DNA from: Novosphingobium sp049354825
GTDB taxonomy: Bacteria > Pseudomonadota > Alphaproteobacteria > Sphingomonadales > Sphingomonadaceae
DNA: 64,000 bases
NCBI RefSeq assembly: GCF_049354825.1
Contig: NZ_CP186480.1
Span: forward strand, 930,001 to 994,000
Direction: 5' to 3'
The notes beneath the pieces are model-generated. The model did not search any database. It worked only from the letters and a program-made list of their open reading frames with translations, and was not told the DNA's origin. Of this stretch, positions 1 to 10,657 are shown piece after piece; positions within the stretch are counted from its first letter, which is position 1, and each line of letters begins with the position of its first letter. A program made the position numbers and the translations under genes.

Positions 1-385
1 CGGCCGCATCCGCGACATCGATCAGGTCGCGCGCACCGGGCAGGCGATCTTCCATGTTTATACCCGCGGCGCCGGCATCGCGGGCGTGCTGGACCGAACG
101 ACGGACGTCCACTGGACGGACGCCGTAACCGCTCTCGAAATCGAGCGTGACCGGCAGGTCGGTGACGGAGACGATCCGTTCGAGATTGCGCAGCGCGTCG
201 TCGATGGAGAAGGCTTCGCCGTCCGCGAAACCCTGTGCTTCGGCAACGCCGTAGGAGCCGGTCGCGATGGCCCGCGCGCCCGCGGCCGCAACCGCCCGGG
301 CGCTGCCTGCGTCCCAGATGTTGAACAGGACCAGCGGATCGCCGGGCACGTGCAGGGCGCGAAAGGTTTCGACGGGGTCGGTCAT
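1..385 (-). CDS. Isocitrate lyase/PEP mutase family protein (3' end cut by window)
   Basis: The first 128 codons of a minus-strand gene are visible; the rest lies beyond the left edge. The start of the product contains FNIWDAGSARAV followed by GARAIATGS, and further on LDFESGYG and INMEDR. This pattern is typical of the isocitrate lyase/phosphoenolpyruvate mutase superfamily, whose members cleave or form C-C or P-C bonds next to a carboxylate on a TIM-barrel fold with Mg2+. The ATG overlaps the ada stop codon by 4 bases (ATGA, 382-385), so the gene is probably translated from the ada transcript. The exact substrate (2-methylisocitrate, oxaloacetate, phosphonopyruvate or other) cannot be decided from this fragment. 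Confidence 0.85.
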   Translation of the reverse strand, partial: MTDPVETFRALHVPGDPLVLFNIWDAGSARAVAAAGARAIATGSYGVAEAQGFADGEAFSIDDALRNLERIVSVTDLPVTLDFESGYGVRPVDVRRSVQHARDAGAAGINMEDRLPGARDLIDVADAA

Positions 386-1425
386 CGCGTTTCCTTGTCG
401 AGGAGCCGCCGCTTGATGTCGAGGCCGTAGGCGTAACCGCCAAGCCCGCCGCCGGTGGCGATCACGCGGTGGCACGGGATCAGCACCGCCACGTTGTTGG
501 CACCATTCGCGCTGCCGGCCGCCCGCACCGCCTTTGGGCGCCCAACCGCCGCAGCGAGCTGGGCATAAGTGCGCGTCTCCCCTGCGGGAATACGCTGCAG
601 TTCGCGCCATACCGCCTCCTGGAACGCGGTGCCCTTCACGTCGAGCGGGATGTGCGCAAAGTCGCCCGGCGCCTCGACCGCGGCGACGACCGTGTCCAGC
701 AATGCGGCGAACGCCTCGCCTCCCTCGACCAGCTCGGCTTGCGGAAAACGGCTTTCCAGCGCCTCGCGACCCTCGCCGAACGAGAGGCGGCATACGCCCT
801 TGTCGGTCGCCGCGACCAGCATGGGTCCGTAGCTGGTCGGAACGACCGCATAGTGGATCCTCACCTCCTTGCCGCCGCGCGCCCAGGCCGACGGCGCCAT
901 CCCCAGGCGGTCCTTGTTCGCGGCGTAGAAGCGGCTCGGACCCGAATAGCCGGCGGCATAGATCGCCTCGGTCACGCTGTCCTCGCCGGTAAGTGCCTGC
1001 GCGGCGCGCTCCTGCATCAGCGCGCGGGCAAACCCCCGCGGGCTCAAGCCGGTCTGGCGCGTGAACAGGCGCTGGAAATGCGTGGGCGAATACCCCGTTT
1101 CTCCGGCAAGCGCAGCGAGCGCCAGCGGCTGGCCGGCGTCGCGGATCGCGGCGATGGCGGCCAGCACCGCGCGCTCCTCGCGGCTGGCTTCGTCGGGAGC
1201 GCAGCGTTTGCATGCGCGCAAGCCAACGGCACGCGCTTCCGCCCCGTTGCGGAAGAAGCGCACGTTGGCCCGGTGCGGCGTGCGGGCCGGGCACGACGGG
1301 CGGCAATAGATGCCGGTCGTCAGCACGCCGGTGACGAAGCGCCCGTCCTGCGAGCGATCGCGGCGAACGGCCGCATCCCAGCAGGCATCTGCGTCGAGCG
1401 GCGAATCGGTGGACGTGGCGGTCAT
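382..1425 (-). CDS. ada: Ada: methylphosphotriester/O6-methylguanine-DNA methyltransferase and transcriptional activator
   Basis: A 347-residue protein with the full Ada layout. The N-terminal zinc module has Cys41-x3-Cys45 and Cys72-x2-Cys75, matching the four cysteines of E. coli Ada, one of which takes the methyl group from phosphotriesters. An AraC-type helix-turn-helix follows (around residues 85-165). The C-terminal methyltransferase domain has the PCHR active site with Cys318 as the acceptor for O6-methylguanine. The ATG at 1425 was chosen because AAGGAG lies just upstream and the protein then matches the family start; a longer open frame to 1596 has no such support. It is followed by a coupled isocitrate lyase-like gene. 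By family knowledge, methylated Ada activates its own operon; no operator was identified here. Confidence 0.93.
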   Translation of the reverse strand: MTATSTDSPLDADACWDAAVRRDRSQDGRFVTGVLTTGIYCRPSCPARTPHRANVRFFRNGAEARAVGLRACKRCAPDEASREERAVLAAIAAIRDAGQPLALAALAGETGYSPTHFQRLFTRQTGLSPRGFARALMQERAAQALTGEDSVTEAIYAAGYSGPSRFYAANKDRLGMAPSAWARGGKEVRIHYAVVPTSYGPMLVAATDKGVCRLSFGEGREALESRFPQAELVEGGEAFAALLDTVVAAVEAPGDFAHIPLDVKGTAFQEAVWRELQRIPAGETRTYAQLAAAVGRPKAVRAAGSANGANNVAVLIPCHRVIATGGGLGGYAYGLDIKRRLLDKETR

Positions 1426-1498
1426 GGCAGGGTCTCCTTGTCGGACCCCGCAATGGACCGCGCAAGCGCGCCGCGCGTCCCGCCCCTTGCGCCCAAAG

Positions 1499-2155
1499 TC
1501 AGTCCGCGGCGCGCACCGTCGCCGCCATCGTCCGGACCGTCGCCAGCAAGCCGGCGAAGGTCGCGGCGCCGTGTTTGCTGTAGTGGTGAATGGCAAGCAT
1601 CTTGCCGCCGACCCCGGTCAGGCACGACGCCGCGTCCGTCTCTACCGACTTGCCGTTGGCGCTGAAGGTCATCGTCCCCGCCATGTCGAGACAGGCGCCG
1701 GTTCGGCCGACATAACGATAGGCACCGCCAACCGACGCCGCCGTCCCGAAGGCATTGCTCAGGTTCTCGTCAACCTTGGCCTTGTTCGCATCCGACATCA
1801 GGTTGTCCTGTGCCGCCAGTTCCGGCTGGAGCGCCGCGAGCAGTTCCTCGCGCGGCATGTCCATCATCAAGGCGCGCACCGGGCTCTTGAGCAGAAAATA
1901 ATCCTCCATCCCGGTGCCCGGAACATGGCTACATTTCACCAGCGTCAGAACGGTCACGTTCTGGCTGTCAGCCGAAGCGATGAGCTGTGCGACGGCGGCG
2001 TCCTTGCCGGCGGGCAGGCAAAACCCGGCCGGGATCGGCATCGTGAACGTCTTGTCGCCGATCGCGAACGTGGCATCGGCCGCCTGCGCCGGCTGGATCG
2101 CCACAAAGGTCATGCTGGCCGCGAGGCAAGCGCGAATCAGCGTCTTGAAAACCAT
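1499..2155 (-). CDS. Secreted protein of unknown function
   Basis: A 218-residue product. Its first 25 residues form a signal peptide (MVFKTL, then a hydrophobic stretch ending AQA-AD), so it is exported to the periplasm or beyond. The mature part contains four widely spaced cysteines (near FCLPAG, VKCSHV, GACLDM, ASCLTG) that could form disulphides. No domain is recognised. A GGGGGA sequence precedes the ATG. The gene is divergent from the serine protease at 2255, with a 99-base shared promoter region, and reads toward ada with 73 bases between. I would not assign a function. Confidence 0.75.
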   Translation of the reverse strand: MVFKTLIRACLAASMTFVAIQPAQAADATFAIGDKTFTMPIPAGFCLPAGKDAAVAQLIASADSQNVTVLTLVKCSHVPGTGMEDYFLLKSPVRALMMDMPREELLAALQPELAAQDNLMSDANKAKVDENLSNAFGTAASVGGAYRYVGRTGACLDMAGTMTFSANGKSVETDAASCLTGVGGKMLAIHHYSKHGAATFAGLLATVRTMAATVRAAD

Positions 2156-2254
2156 GTGAATTTCCCCCTGAAAACCTGCCCAAGCCTGCCGCAGGTAGGC
2201 ACGCCGAGCAAGCGCGGTGGCTTGCGGGGGGCGTCCGGGTCCCTAAAAGGCGGC

Positions 2255-3805
2255 ATGCTTTCGCGTATTCTGGCCGCCTTCGCCCTCGTCCTGTCGCTTG
2301 CCGCTCTGCCGGGCCGCGCGGCCGCCGAACCCGCCGACATCAGCGCCGCAGCACGCGGTGTCGTGCGGATCGTGCTCGTTCGGATGGGGGACGACGGGCC
2401 GCAGATGGTCGGTCACGGCTCAGGGCTGGCAGTCACAGGGAACACCGTCATCACGAACGCGCACGTGGTCGCCCCGCTGGCCGAGGACGAGAACCTGGTC
2501 GCGCTGGTCGTCCCATCGCAAGGCAAGCGCGGCTGGGGCGCCAAGGTACGGGCCTATTCGCCGGGCAACGACCTGGCGCTGCTGACACTGGTCGGAGGCG
2601 GAAACCTGCCGCCGCTGGCGTTCACTAACGACGCCGTGCCCGACGGCGCGCAAGTCTATGCCGTCGGTTATCCCGGCAACGTCGACATGGCGCAGGGCCT
2701 GGGCGCGGACGACATGATCATGCCGATGGCGCCGGTGAAGACCGAGGGCACCGTCTCGGCCGGGCGCAGTTCCAAGTCGTTCGACACGATCCTCCACACC
2801 GCGCCGCTTGCCGCCGGCAACAGCGGCGGTCCGCTGCTGGATGCCTGCGGGCGCGTCGTCGGGGTCAACTCGTTCTCGACCATGGCGGAAAGCAGCGAGG
2901 CCGATTTTTTCTTCGCGGTGTCGATGCGCGAGATTTCGCGGTTCCTGAAAGACCAGGGCGTTACGCCTCGCACCAGTGCCTTGCCGTGCCGGTCAATGGC
3001 CGATCTCGATCGCACGGAGGCCGAGCGCCTCGCCGCCGAGCGGCAGCAAGCCGACGCCGCCTCGCGGTTGACCGCGGACCAGAAGGCGGCGCTGGCCGCC
3101 AAGGCCCAGCGCACCGCCGAGCTCGACGTCATGTCCGAGCGCGAGAACCGCATGGCCCTCGCCGGCCTCGCCTTGCTCATGGCGTTGGCCACCGCGGGCG
3201 CGGGCCTGTGGCTGGGCCAGCAGGACCGCGGGCGCGAGCGCACGGCCGCGTTCGTCGCGGCCGCCGCGCTTCTGGTATGCGCTGGCATTGCCTGGTTCTC
3301 GCGCCCGCCGCTCTCGGAAATCGAGGACCGCGCCGCCGCGCTGACCGCCGATGGCACCGCCAGTCCGCCGGCCGCCGCCAAGGACCTGTCCGGTGCGCTG
3401 ACCTGTGTAATCGATCCGGCGCGCAGCCGCGTTACCGTCTCGGACACCAGCGACGTGCCGGTCGACTGGCAGCCGGACGGCTGCGTCAACAAGCGTACGC
3501 AGTATGGCCGCGATACCACCGGCTGGGCGCGGGTGCTGGTGCCGAATGGCGAGGATACGGTGACGGTCGCCCGCTTTGACCCGGCAACGGGTACGTACGC
3601 GACCGCGCGCTACCTGCTCGACGCCGATACGATGGCGCGCGCCCGTGCCGCCCGCGGCAAGGTCAGTCCGCCGCAGTGCGGTGCCCCGGCCAGTGCGGTC
3701 GAGGCGCTGGGCAGCGCACAGGCCGACATCATCGCGTTGTTGCCGCAGACGCCGAACGAGCGGCTGGTCTATCACTGCTCGCAAGCCGCTGGTGGAGCGC
3801 CGTAG
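2255..3805 (+). CDS. Trypsin-like serine protease with two membrane segments and an extra C-terminal domain
   Basis: A 516-residue protein. A signal peptide (residues 1-28, ending AAAEPA) leads into a chymotrypsin/DegP-fold protease with His70 (TNAHVV), Asp106 (NDLALL) and Ser190 (GNSGGP), the full catalytic triad. A charged, Ala/Glu/Gln-rich stretch likely to be a coiled coil follows (about 245-298), then two hydrophobic segments (about 300-321 and 332-348). The last ~150 residues form a soluble domain with three cysteines. No PDZ domain is seen, so it is not a classical DegP. The ATG at 2255 gives a clean signal peptide; the upstream open frame is antisense to the neighbouring gene and was ignored. 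Likely role: envelope proteolysis or stress sensing, inferred only. Confidence 0.85.
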   Translation: MLSRILAAFALVLSLAALPGRAAAEPADISAAARGVVRIVLVRMGDDGPQMVGHGSGLAVTGNTVITNAHVVAPLAEDENLVALVVPSQGKRGWGAKVRAYSPGNDLALLTLVGGGNLPPLAFTNDAVPDGAQVYAVGYPGNVDMAQGLGADDMIMPMAPVKTEGTVSAGRSSKSFDTILHTAPLAAGNSGGPLLDACGRVVGVNSFSTMAESSEADFFFAVSMREISRFLKDQGVTPRTSALPCRSMADLDRTEAERLAAERQQADAASRLTADQKAALAAKAQRTAELDVMSERENRMALAGLALLMALATAGAGLWLGQQDRGRERTAAFVAAAALLVCAGIAWFSRPPLSEIEDRAAALTADGTASPPAAAKDLSGALTCVIDPARSRVTVSDTSDVPVDWQPDGCVNKRTQYGRDTTGWARVLVPNGEDTVTVARFDPATGTYATARYLLDADTMARARAARGKVSPPQCGAPASAVEALGSAQADIIALLPQTPNERLVYHCSQAAGGAP

Positions 3806-3880
3806 GCCGTCCGTCGATCCCGCTGGCGCGCGCGGCGATGCCGAGTTAGCACCCCCGCACAGCCTCCAGGGGGATCACCG

Positions 3881-5941
3881 ATGCGCCTTTCGCTCTCCGC
3901 TCTTGCCGTCTCGCTCGCGCTTTCGGGTCCGGCGCTCGCCGCCGACGATTCCGCCGCGACCGGTCCGGGCGCATTCCAGCCCGCCGACGTCTTTTCGCTG
4001 TCGCAGGCCAGCGATCCGCAGATCAGCCCCGACGGCCGCCAGATCGCGTATGTGCGCCGCACCGGCGACATCATGACCGACAGCGATCGCACCGCGATCT
4101 GGCTGGTCGACGTCGCCACCGGCAAGCAGCAGCCGCTGATCGCGGAAGGCGCCCGCGGCGCGCGCTGGTCGCCCGACGGCACCCGCATCGCATACGTCGG
4201 CAAAGGCGATGGCGGGCGGCCGCAGATCTTCGTGATCTGGCCCGCGACCGGGCGGACCGCGCCGATCACCGCGCTGCCGCAGGGCCCGGGCGCGCTGGCC
4301 TGGTCGCCCGACGGGACCCGCATCGCCTTCACGATGTTCATGCCCGCCGCGCCGGAGACGCTGGGCGGGTCGGTGCCGAAGCCCGAAGGCGCCAAGTGGG
4401 CGGAGCCGATAAAGGTCATTCGGCGCGTTACCTACCGCGCCGACGACGAAGGCTATGTCGAGGAAGGGTTCGGCCACGTCTTCGTCGTGCCGGCGGACGG
4501 CGGCGCCCCGCGCCAGCTGACCTTCGGCGATTACGACGACGGCGGAACGCTTGGCTGGACGCCCGATTCGCGCCGGATCCTCTTCAGCTCGAACCGCGGC
4601 AAGGATCCCGAGCGTCAGCCGCTCAATTCCGACATTTTCTCCGTCGACGCAGCCGGCGGCGCCATGGCGCAGCTGACCACGCGCGACGGTCCCGATGGCG
4701 ACGCGGTGGTTTCTCCCGACGGGCGCCTGGTCGCCTATACCGGCTTCACCGATCGCAAGCAGGGGTACCAAAACGCGCGGCTCAGCGTGATGAACGCCGA
4801 CGGCTCCAACCCGCGCGAGATTACTACCGCCCTTGACCGCTCGGTCGACAGCCCGAAGTGGGCGGCCGACGGGCGCTCCATCTACGCGCAGTACGACGAC
4901 AAAGGCGCCACGCGGATTGCCCGCTTCACGCTCGAAGGAAAGATGACCCCGGTTGCCAGCGGGCTGGCCGGCGGCGATCTCGACCGGCCCTACACGGGCG
5001 GCGGGTTCAGCCTGGCGCGCAACGGCGCAGTAGCCTTTCCGGCCGGCACGTTCGCCTCGCCGCCCGACGTCGGCTATGCCAGCGGCGGATCGAGCCGCAA
5101 GCTGACCAACCTCAACGCCGGGCTGTTCGCGGGCAAGGTACTCGCAAAGGCTGCGCCGTACACGGTCGCGTCCAAGGCGGATGGCCTGCCGATCGATTAC
5201 TGGGTGGTGACCCCGCCCGGCTACCAGCCGGGCAAGCGCTATCCGACCATCCTGGAAATCCACGGCGGCCCGCGCGCGGCTTACGCGGACACCTGGTCGA
5301 GCGACGACCAGGTCTACGCCTCCAAGGGCTACGTCGTGCTTTACGCCAACCCGCGCGGCTCGACCTCCTATGGCGAGGCCTTCGCCGAGAAGATCAAGCT
5401 GGCCTACCCCGGCCAGGATTACGACGACCTGATGAGCGTCGTCGACGATGCCATCGCCAAGGGGATCAGCGATCCCGACAACCTGTTCGTCACCGGCGGA
5501 TCGGGCGGCGGCGTGCTGACCGCGTGGATCGTCGGCAAGACCGATCGGTTCAAGGCGGCGGTCAGCCAGAAGCCGGTCATCAACTGGTCTTCGTTCGCGC
5601 TGACCAGCGACGGCTATCCGCTTTATTCGACTTACTGGTTCGACGGGCACACGCCGTGGGAGGACCCGCAGCTTTACTGGCGACTGTCGCCGCTCAGCCT
5701 GGTCGGCAACGTGAAGACGCCGACGATGGTCATGGTGGGCGAGCAGGACAACCGCACGCCGCCCAGCGAGGCCGAGCAGCTTTATGCCGCGCTACAGCTC
5801 AGGAAGGTCCCCACCCGGCTGATCCGCGTGCCGGGCGCCAGCCACCACGGCCTGGCCGCGCGGCCATCGCAGTTGCTGGCGGAAACCGGTGCGATCCTGG
5901 CCTGGTTCGACAAGTACCGGACCGACAAGCCGGGCAACTGA
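3881..5941 (+). CDS. S9 family prolyl oligopeptidase-type peptidase (dipeptidyl/acylaminoacyl peptidase)
   Basis: A 686-residue exported enzyme. It has a signal peptide (MRLSLS...PALAAD), then a beta-propeller with repeated WSPDG/SPDGR blades (about 40-400), then an alpha/beta-hydrolase domain. The nucleophile is Ser541 in GGSGGG, the acid Asp623 in GEQDNRTPP and the base His655 or His656 in GASHHG. This matches S9 peptidases that trim short peptides, probably in the periplasm. GGGGGAT lies a few bases upstream of the ATG. It follows the protease at 2255 by 75 bases and may share its transcript. The exact specificity (dipeptidyl versus acylaminoacyl) is not determined. Confidence 0.92.
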   Translation: MRLSLSALAVSLALSGPALAADDSAATGPGAFQPADVFSLSQASDPQISPDGRQIAYVRRTGDIMTDSDRTAIWLVDVATGKQQPLIAEGARGARWSPDGTRIAYVGKGDGGRPQIFVIWPATGRTAPITALPQGPGALAWSPDGTRIAFTMFMPAAPETLGGSVPKPEGAKWAEPIKVIRRVTYRADDEGYVEEGFGHVFVVPADGGAPRQLTFGDYDDGGTLGWTPDSRRILFSSNRGKDPERQPLNSDIFSVDAAGGAMAQLTTRDGPDGDAVVSPDGRLVAYTGFTDRKQGYQNARLSVMNADGSNPREITTALDRSVDSPKWAADGRSIYAQYDDKGATRIARFTLEGKMTPVASGLAGGDLDRPYTGGGFSLARNGAVAFPAGTFASPPDVGYASGGSSRKLTNLNAGLFAGKVLAKAAPYTVASKADGLPIDYWVVTPPGYQPGKRYPTILEIHGGPRAAYADTWSSDDQVYASKGYVVLYANPRGSTSYGEAFAEKIKLAYPGQDYDDLMSVVDDAIAKGISDPDNLFVTGGSGGGVLTAWIVGKTDRFKAAVSQKPVINWSSFALTSDGYPLYSTYWFDGHTPWEDPQLYWRLSPLSLVGNVKTPTMVMVGEQDNRTPPSEAEQLYAALQLRKVPTRLIRVPGASHHGLAARPSQLLAETGAILAWFDKYRTDKPGN

Positions 5942-6030
5942 CCCGGCCGCAAGGTCGGCAGGCGGAACGGCGCAGCGGGAACGGCCGGCGCCGCCCCCGC
6001 CTTGCACCCTACGCCAATCGTCGCTATGCG

Positions 6031-6059
6031 CGCCCCCGACCAGAGGGGCCGCGGGGGCG
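6031..6059 (+). terminator. Stem-loop between the S9 peptidase gene and the atp operon
   Basis: CGCCCCCG (6031-6038) pairs perfectly with CGGGGGCG (6052-6059) around a 13-base loop. No T-run follows, so it is either a weak terminator for the peptidase gene or part of the atpH leader. The position between two unrelated transcription units favours the first. Confidence 0.35.
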
Positions 6060-6110
6060 TTCGCATCCTGCATCCGCCCGTCACGCACCCGATTGAAGGA
6101 ACCCAAGCGC

Positions 6111-6665
6111 GTGGAGAATTCCGCCGGCATTACGGCCAGCTTGCAGGGGCGCTACGCCTCGGCGCTGTTCGACCTCGCCAGCGAGCAGGGCATCGTCACC
6201 GCGGTCGAGACCGATCTCGACAAGCTGGGTGACGCGATCGCTCAGAACGCCGATTTCGCAGCGCTGATTCGCAACCCGCGCATCAGCCGCGACGCCACCG
6301 CGAAAGCGATGGACGGCATTGCCGCGCTGCTCGGCCTGGCGCCGCTGACCCGGAATTTTATCGGCGTCCTGGCCAACAACCGCCGCCTCTCGGCCCTGCC
6401 CGACGTGGTGCGCGCGTTCTCCGACATCGCCGCCGCCCAGCGCGGCGAAGTGACCGCGCAGGTTACCAGCGCGCACCCCCTCACCGACGATCAGCTCGCC
6501 GCGCTGGGCGAAAAACTCAAGGCGCGCGAGGGCAAGGACGTGAAGATCAAGACCGCGGTCGACCCCGAGATCCTCGGCGGCCTGGTAGTTCGCGTCGGCA
6601 GCCGCCAGATCGACAGCTCGATCCGCACCCGTTTGAACTCTCTCGCGCAGGCCATGAAGGGCTGA
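6111..6665 (+). CDS. atpH: ATP synthase F1 subunit delta
   Basis: A 184-residue delta subunit, the stalk protein that links F1 to the b subunits. It shows the family's N-terminal pattern (GRYASALFDLA) and the conserved C-terminal segment IDPEILGGLVVRVG-like (here VDPEILGGLVVRVGSR). The start is a GTG at 6111 with GAAGGA upstream; no ATG in frame fits the family N-terminus, and the longer open frame would extend into the preceding intergenic region. It is the first gene of the atpHAGDC operon. The F0 genes are not in this window, as is usual in alphaproteobacteria. Confidence 0.94.
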   Translation: MENSAGITASLQGRYASALFDLASEQGIVTAVETDLDKLGDAIAQNADFAALIRNPRISRDATAKAMDGIAALLGLAPLTRNFIGVLANNRRLSALPDVVRAFSDIAAAQRGEVTAQVTSAHPLTDDQLAALGEKLKAREGKDVKIKTAVDPEILGGLVVRVGSRQIDSSIRTRLNSLAQAMKG

Positions 6666-6715
6666 AAAGCCCGTATGCCCGTGCACCGATGAAAAGCTAA
6701 AGAAGGCTCAGTCTG

Positions 6716-8245
<1,530 letters not shown>

Positions 8246-8272
8246 TTCATCTGACCTAGGAGACGCTTGGCG

Positions 8273-9160
8273 ATGGCCAGCCTCAAGGAACTCAAGGGCC
8301 GCATCAACTCGGTCAAGTCGACCCAGAAGATCACCAAGGCCAAGCAGATGGTCGCGGCGGCGAAGCTGCGCAAGGCGCAGGCCGCGGCCGAAGCCGCGCG
8401 TCCTTATGCGCAGCGCCTGGCCGCGGTCATGGCCAGCCTGGCCAGCCGCGTGACGGTGTCGGAATCGAGCCCCAGGCTGCTGGCCGGCACGGGCAAGGAT
8501 CAGACGCACCTGCTGGTCGTCGCCAACAGCGACAAGGGCCTGGCCGGCGCGTTCAATTCCAACATCGTGCGCGCCGCGCTGGTCAAGGCGCGCGCGCTCG
8601 AGGCTGAAGGCAAGACCGTCCGCTTCTACCTGGTCGGCCGCAAGGGCCGCGCGGTGATCCGCCGCGCGTACCCGCAAGCGATCGAGCACATGTTCGACAC
8701 CACCGACGTGCGCGAGCCCGGCTTCACCGAAGCGCAGCGCGTGGCGGAGGAACTGACCGACCTGTACATGGCCGGCAAGTTCGACGTTGCGCACCTGTTC
8801 TATTCCAAGTTCCGCTCCGCCCTGGTGCAGACCCCGACCGAACAGCAGATCATTCCCGTCCCCGCGCCCAAGCTCGACGCTGCCGCTCCGGCGACGATCG
8901 GCGGCGCCGTGGTCGAGTACGAGCCGGACGAGGAGACCATCCTCGCCGAGCTGCTGCCGCGCTACCTGCGGGTTCAGCTGTTCGGCGCGCTGCTCGAGAA
9001 CATGGCGAGCGAACAGGGCGCCTCGATGACCGCGATGGACAACGCCACGCGCAACGCGGGCGACCTGATCAACAAGCTGACCATTCAGTACAACCGCAGC
9101 CGCCAGGCCGCGATCACCACCGAACTCATCGAAATCATCGCCGGCGCGGAAGCGCTCTGA
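8273..9160 (+). CDS. atpG: ATP synthase F1 subunit gamma
   Basis: A 295-residue gamma subunit, the rotating central stalk. The N-terminal coiled-coil helix (MASLKELKGRINSVKST, then KITKAKQMVAAAKLRKAQ) and the C-terminal helix (MTAMDNATRNAGDLI, ITTELIEIIAGAEAL) are both intact. The ATG at 8273 is preferred over an in-frame TTG two codons earlier, because AGGAG lies 10 bases upstream of the ATG but only 4 from the TTG. Third gene of atpHAGDC. Confidence 0.97.
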   Translation: MASLKELKGRINSVKSTQKITKAKQMVAAAKLRKAQAAAEAARPYAQRLAAVMASLASRVTVSESSPRLLAGTGKDQTHLLVVANSDKGLAGAFNSNIVRAALVKARALEAEGKTVRFYLVGRKGRAVIRRAYPQAIEHMFDTTDVREPGFTEAQRVAEELTDLYMAGKFDVAHLFYSKFRSALVQTPTEQQIIPVPAPKLDAAAPATIGGAVVEYEPDEETILAELLPRYLRVQLFGALLENMASEQGASMTAMDNATRNAGDLINKLTIQYNRSRQAAITTELIEIIAGAEAL

Positions 9161-9194
9161 CAATTTCGATACGCATTTAGCCAAGGAACGAACA

Positions 9195-10652
9195 ATGGCC
9201 ACCGCCCCCGTCCTCAACCAGACCACGAATGGCAAGATCAGCCAGGTCATCGGCGCCGTCGTCGATGTCAGCTTCGAAGGCGAGCTGCCCTCGATCCTGT
9301 CCGCGCTCGAAACCGACAACAATGGCAACCGCCTGGTCCTCGAAGTCGCACAGCACCTGGGCGAGAACACCGTCCGCACGATCGCGATGGATTCGACCGA
9401 GGGCCTGACCCGCGGCCAGGACGTGCGCAACACCGGCGCGCAGATCTCGGTCCCCGTCGGCCCCAAGACGCTTGGCCGCATCCTCAACGTCATCGGCGAG
9501 CCGATCGACGAGCGCGGCCCGGTCGGCGCCGAAAAGCGCAACCCGATCCACGCCGCCGCCCCCCTGTTCGTCGACCAGTCGACCGACGCGGCGATCCTCG
9601 TGACCGGCATCAAGGTCATCGACCTGCTCGCGCCTTATGCGCGCGGCGGCAAGATCGGCCTGTTCGGCGGCGCCGGCGTGGGCAAGACCGTGCTGATCCA
9701 GGAGCTGATCAACAACATCGCCAAGGGTCACGGCGGCGTCTCGGTCTTCGCGGGCGTTGGTGAACGCACCCGCGAGGGCAACGACCTGTACCACGAGTTC
9801 CTCGACGCCGGCGTCATCGCCAAGGACGCCGACGGCAACGCCACCAGCGAAGGTTCAAAGGTCGCGCTCGTGTTCGGCCAGATGAACGAGCCGCCGGGCG
9901 CCCGCGCCCGCGTCGCGCTCTCGGGCCTGACGATGGCCGAATACTTCCGCGACGAGGAAGGCCAGGACGTGCTGTTCTTCGTCGACAACATCTTCCGCTT
10001 CACCCAGGCGGGCTCGGAAGTGTCGGCGCTGCTCGGCCGCATTCCCTCGGCGGTGGGCTACCAGCCCACGCTGTCGACCGACATGGGCGCGCTGCAGGAG
10101 CGCATCACCTCGACCAACAAGGGCTCGATCACCTCGGTCCAGGCGATCTACGTCCCCGCGGACGACTTGACCGACCCGGCGCCGGCGACCTCGTTCGCGC
10201 ACCTCGACGCCACCACCACGCTAAGCCGCGCGATCTCGGAACTGGGCATCTACCCGGCGGTCGACCCGCTCGACTCGACCAGCCGCGTGCTGACCCCGGC
10301 CGTCGTCGGCCAGGAGCATTACGACGTCGCCCGCCGCGTCCAGGAGACGCTGCAGAAGTACAAGAGCCTGCAGGACATCATCGCGATCCTGGGGATGGAC
10401 GAGCTGTCCGAAGAGGATAAACTCACCGTCGCCCGCGCCCGCAAGATCCAGCGCTTCCTGTCGCAGCCGTTCCACGTCGCCGAGGTGTTCACCAACATCC
10501 CGGGCAAGTTCGTGCAGGTCGAGGACACCGTGAAGTCGTTCAAGGCGGTGGTCGAGGGCGAATACGATCACCTGCCCGAAAGCGCCTTCTACATGGTCGG
10601 CGGCATCGACGAGGCGGTCGAAAAGGCCAAGAAGCTGGCCGAGGAAGCCTGA
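9195..10652 (+). CDS. atpD: ATP synthase F1 subunit beta
   Basis: The 485-residue catalytic beta subunit. The P-loop GGAGVGKT starts at residue 158. GERTREGNDLYHE, the ALSGLTMAEYFRD segment and the DELSEEDKLTVARARKIQRF region are all present. It makes ATP at the alpha/beta interfaces. An AAGGA sequence precedes the ATG. It is followed after 5 bases by atpC, so the two are surely co-transcribed. Confidence 0.98.
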   Translation: MATAPVLNQTTNGKISQVIGAVVDVSFEGELPSILSALETDNNGNRLVLEVAQHLGENTVRTIAMDSTEGLTRGQDVRNTGAQISVPVGPKTLGRILNVIGEPIDERGPVGAEKRNPIHAAAPLFVDQSTDAAILVTGIKVIDLLAPYARGGKIGLFGGAGVGKTVLIQELINNIAKGHGGVSVFAGVGERTREGNDLYHEFLDAGVIAKDADGNATSEGSKVALVFGQMNEPPGARARVALSGLTMAEYFRDEEGQDVLFFVDNIFRFTQAGSEVSALLGRIPSAVGYQPTLSTDMGALQERITSTNKGSITSVQAIYVPADDLTDPAPATSFAHLDATTTLSRAISELGIYPAVDPLDSTSRVLTPAVVGQEHYDVARRVQETLQKYKSLQDIIAILGMDELSEEDKLTVARARKIQRFLSQPFHVAEVFTNIPGKFVQVEDTVKSFKAVVEGEYDHLPESAFYMVGGIDEAVEKAKKLAEEA

Positions 10653-10657
10653 GTCCG

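Noticed and set aside
1310..3805. 831-residue extended frame on the plus strand upstream of the serine protease
   Set aside because: The part before 2255 is antisense to the secreted unknown gene and ada; the protease has its own ATG and signal peptide.
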